Below are positions 12,657 through 14,618 of a stretch of DNA of 14,618 nt, one piece after another. Where the stretch lies: assembly GCA_012510695.1 (NCBI GenBank), contig JAAZHN010000035.1, forward strand, positions 1 through 14,618. Direction: 5' to 3'. The notes below the pieces were generated by a model. It was not told the origin of the DNA. It did no database searches and saw nothing but the letters and a program-made list of their open reading frames with translations. Position 1 is the stretch's first letter, and each line of letters starts with the position of its first letter. This stretch comes from Mollicutes bacterium (GTDB lineage Bacteria > Bacillota_I > Bacilli_A > RF39 > UBA660). Both the position numbers and the translations under genes were made by a program.

Positions 12657-14600
12657 ATGTTTGAATTAATCTCTGATTTCAAGCCATCAGGTGATCAACC
12701 TAAGGCAATAAAAAAACTTGTTGTTGGTTTAAATAATCAAGAAAAAAACCAAGTTCTTTTAGGTGCGACTGGAACTGGAAAAACTTTTACTATTGCAAAT
12801 GTCATAAATGAAGTTCAAAAACCAACACTTGTCCTAGCTCATAATAAGACTTTAGCAGGACAATTATATTGAGAATTAAAAGAATTATTTCCTAATAATA
12901 GAGTAGAATACTTTGTATCTTATTATGATTATTATCAACCAGAAGCCTATGTTCCTAGCACGGATACCTATATTGAAAAAGATTCATCGATTAATGATGA
13001 AATAGATGAATTAAGGCATGCCGCGACAAGTTCTCTATTAACAAGAAAAGATACAATTGTTGTTGCCTCTGTTTCTTGTATTTATAATATTGGGGATGTT
13101 GAATCTTATTCTAAACATATGTTAATTTTAAACGTAGGTGACAATATTTCTCGTGAAAATATTTTAAGTAGATTAATTGATATGACTTATGAAAGAAATG
13201 AACTTGATTTTCACAGGGGGACATTTAGATCAAAAGGAGATACTATCGATATTATTCCTGCTTATGAAAGGGCAAACGGAATAAGAATTGAATTATTTGG
13301 TGATGAAGTTGAAAAAATATCTGAATTTGATGTTTTAACAGGAGCAGTTTTAAATAATAAAAAATCTGTTAGTATTTATCCAGCTAGTCACTTTGTAACA
13401 ACCGAAGAAAACATCGAAGAAGCCATTAAAAGAATAAATGCAGAACTTGAAGAAAGGTTAAAATATTTTAAAGATAATGATAAATTATTAGAAGAACAAA
13501 GGCTAAGAGAAAGAACTAATTATGATATGGAAATGCTAAGGGAAACAGGATTTTGTCATGGGATTGAAAATTATTCGAGGCACTTAGCATTAAGAGATGA
13601 AGGCGAAACTCCTAATACTTTAATGGATTTCTTTCCAAAAGATTATTTATTAGTAATTGATGAATCACATGCAACTATACCTCAAGTAAGGGGGATGTAC
13701 AATGGGGATCGAGCTAGAAAGCAAACCCTTGTTGATTATGGATTTCGTCTGCCCAGTGCCCTTGATAATCGACCACTCCAATTTAATGAATTTGTGGATA
13801 AGATAAATCAAGTAATTTATGTTTCAGCAACACCCGGGGATTATGAATTAGAACTAGTAAATAATAAAACAATCGAACAAATAATTAGACCAACAGGGTT
13901 GCTTGATCCAATTATTAAAGTTAAAGGAACTAAAGGACAAATAGATGATATTATTAGTCAAATAAATGAACGAGTAAAAAATAATGAAAGAGTTTTAATT
14001 ACAACCTTAACAATCAGAATGGCAGAAGAGCTAACTAACTATTTAAAAGAACTAAATATAAAAGTTTCTTACCTGCATAATGAAATAAAAACTTTAGAAA
14101 GAATTAAAATAATTAGAGATTTAAGGCTAGGCAAATATGATGTCTTAGTTGGCATTAACCTTTTAAGAGAAGGTTTAGATATACCTGAGGTGAGTCTCAT
14201 CTGTATCTTAGATGCTGACAAACAAGGTTTCTTAAGAAGTGAAAGAAGTTTAATTCAAACAATTGGTAGATGTGCAAGAAACTCTAATGGTGAAGTAATT
14301 TTATATGCTGATACAATGAGTGAAGCTATGAATAAATCGATTAAAGAAACAGAAAGAAGAAGAAAAATTCAAGAAGAGTATAATAAAAAACATAACATAG
14401 TTCCAAAAACAATAATTAAAGAAATAAGAGATTTAATATCTAATGAAGTTGAGATCAAAGAAGAAACAAAACTAACTAAAAAAGAAAAAGAGATGTTAAT
14501 GGAAAATATTGAAAAAGAAATGAAAGAAGCCGCAAAAGTATTTGATTTTGAAAAGGCAATTGAATTAAGAGATATCTTATTTGAAATGAAATCAAATTAA
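12657..14600 (+). pseudogene. uvrB: uvrB, excinuclease ABC subunit B, interrupted by in-frame TGA at codon 72
   Basis: The frame encodes a full-length UvrB (647 codons; the family is about 660), the helicase-like damage-verification subunit of nucleotide excision repair, except for TGA at 12870-12872. Before it are FELISDFKPSGDQPKAI and Walker A GATGTGKT (36-43). After it, with no further stop, come the YYDYYQPEAY beta-hairpin (89-98), DESHATIPQ, VSATPGDYE, the GINLLREGLDIPEV and QTIGRCARN helicase motifs, and a C-terminal UVR motif (EAAKVFDFEKAIELRD) that contacts UvrA/UvrC. Codon 72 lies in QLYxELKELFP, where homologues usually have Gly or Ser, so one substitution (from GGA or TCA) explains the stop. 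Translation ending there yields a 71-residue fragment. The intact remainder suggests a very recent mutation, a consensus error, or UGA readthrough. The ATG at 12657 matches the family N-terminus, with a weak purine-rich leader. Confidence 0.93.
12870..12872 (+). other. In-frame TGA codon inside uvrB
   Basis: This is the only stop in the uvrB frame between 12657 and the terminal TAA. Reading continues in the same frame on both sides, so it is a substitution rather than a frameshift. No GC-rich hairpin of selenocysteine-insertion type follows it, and the position is not a cysteine in homologues. Confidence 0.95.
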
Positions 14601-14610
14601 AGGAGAAATA

Positions 14611-14618
14611 ATGAAAAA
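14611..14618 (+). CDS. Start of the next gene, possibly uvrA (3' part outside window)
   Basis: An AAGGAGA Shine-Dalgarno (14600-14606 area) precedes ATGAAAAA ten bases after the uvrB stop, so a new coding sequence in the same operon begins here. Only two full codons are visible (Met-Lys). uvrA commonly follows uvrB in Bacilli, but the identity cannot be read from the sequence. Confidence 0.5.

Noticed and set aside
12603..12659. Longer UvrB starting at TTG 12603 or ATG 12630
   Set aside because: These codons fall in the -35 and -10 of the likely promoter, have no Shine-Dalgarno, and add residues not expected at the UvrB N-terminus.
12870..12872. UGA as a selenocysteine codon in UvrB
   Set aside because: Homologues have Gly or Ser here, not Cys, UvrB is not a redox enzyme, and no stable GC-containing hairpin follows the codon.
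6749..14600. Reassigned arginine codons (AGG or CGG), as reported for some low-GC bacteria
   Set aside because: AGG falls on conserved arginines in GAPDH (GRIGR) and UvrB (HRGTFR, YSRHL), and CGG fits arginine in the SANT gene (GRTQ) and the Spo0A domain (WNRAN).
1..14618. Mycoplasma-type code with TGA = Trp throughout
   Set aside because: Conserved tryptophans in Ung, GAPDH and TpiA use TGG; walJ, the NUDIX gene and the SANT gene end naturally in TGA; only one internal TGA is seen.

Overview
This 14.6 kb window looks like chromosomal DNA from a very AT-rich, low-GC Gram-positive bacterium, probably an uncultured member of the Bacilli (an Erysipelotrichia, Acholeplasma or RF39-like lineage; this placement is inference). 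The evidence is the gene families (LysM-G5-M23 peptidase, WalJ, RlmH, TGS-type nucleoside kinase, YugP, a Spo0A C-terminal domain), strong Shine-Dalgarno sites, consensus sigma-A type promoters and short hairpin terminators. The code appears standard: TGG encodes conserved tryptophans, TGA ends at least three genes, and AGG sits at conserved arginines. A LysM/M23 protein implies a peptidoglycan wall.

Layout. (1) 1-3289, plus strand: a tightly packed run of the 3' part of a secreted M23 peptidase, walJ-like metallo-beta-lactamase, rlmH, a NUDIX hydrolase and ung, with overlapping or nearly touching ends. (2) 3279-3827, minus strand: a LemA-family membrane protein converging on ung; its terminator lies inside the ung coding sequence. 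(3) 3900-4974: a monocistronic unit with a perfect TTGACA-17-TATAAT promoter, encoding an acidic Pro/Glu-rich coiled-coil protein with no recognised family. (4) 5060-10681: central metabolism, namely a TGS-domain uridine-kinase-like protein, gap, a four-repeat SANT/Myb-like DNA-binding protein, pgk and tpiA. (5) 10725-12546: a stand-alone Spo0A C-terminal-type DNA-binding protein, a YugP-like membrane zinc peptidase and an unknown charged protein. (6) 12603-14618: uvrB interrupted by one in-frame TGA at codon 72, followed by the first codons of another gene, possibly uvrA.

How the genes fit together. gap, pgk and tpiA are three consecutive lower-glycolysis steps; gap and pgk share an identical 16-nt translation start region and have the SANT-repeat protein between them, which makes that protein a candidate local regulator. 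ung and uvrB belong to DNA repair. walJ and rlmH are neighbours in the wal region of many Bacilli; here the walRK regulators are not visible.

Items most worth a second look: the in-frame TGA in an otherwise intact uvrB; the receiver-less Spo0A DNA-binding domain with no conventional start codon near its SD; the four-SANT-repeat protein inside the glycolytic cluster; and the acidic protein whose first 210 residues contain no lysine or arginine. I saw no mobile element, CRISPR array, tRNA or rRNA gene, and no gene-free stretch over 300 bases.
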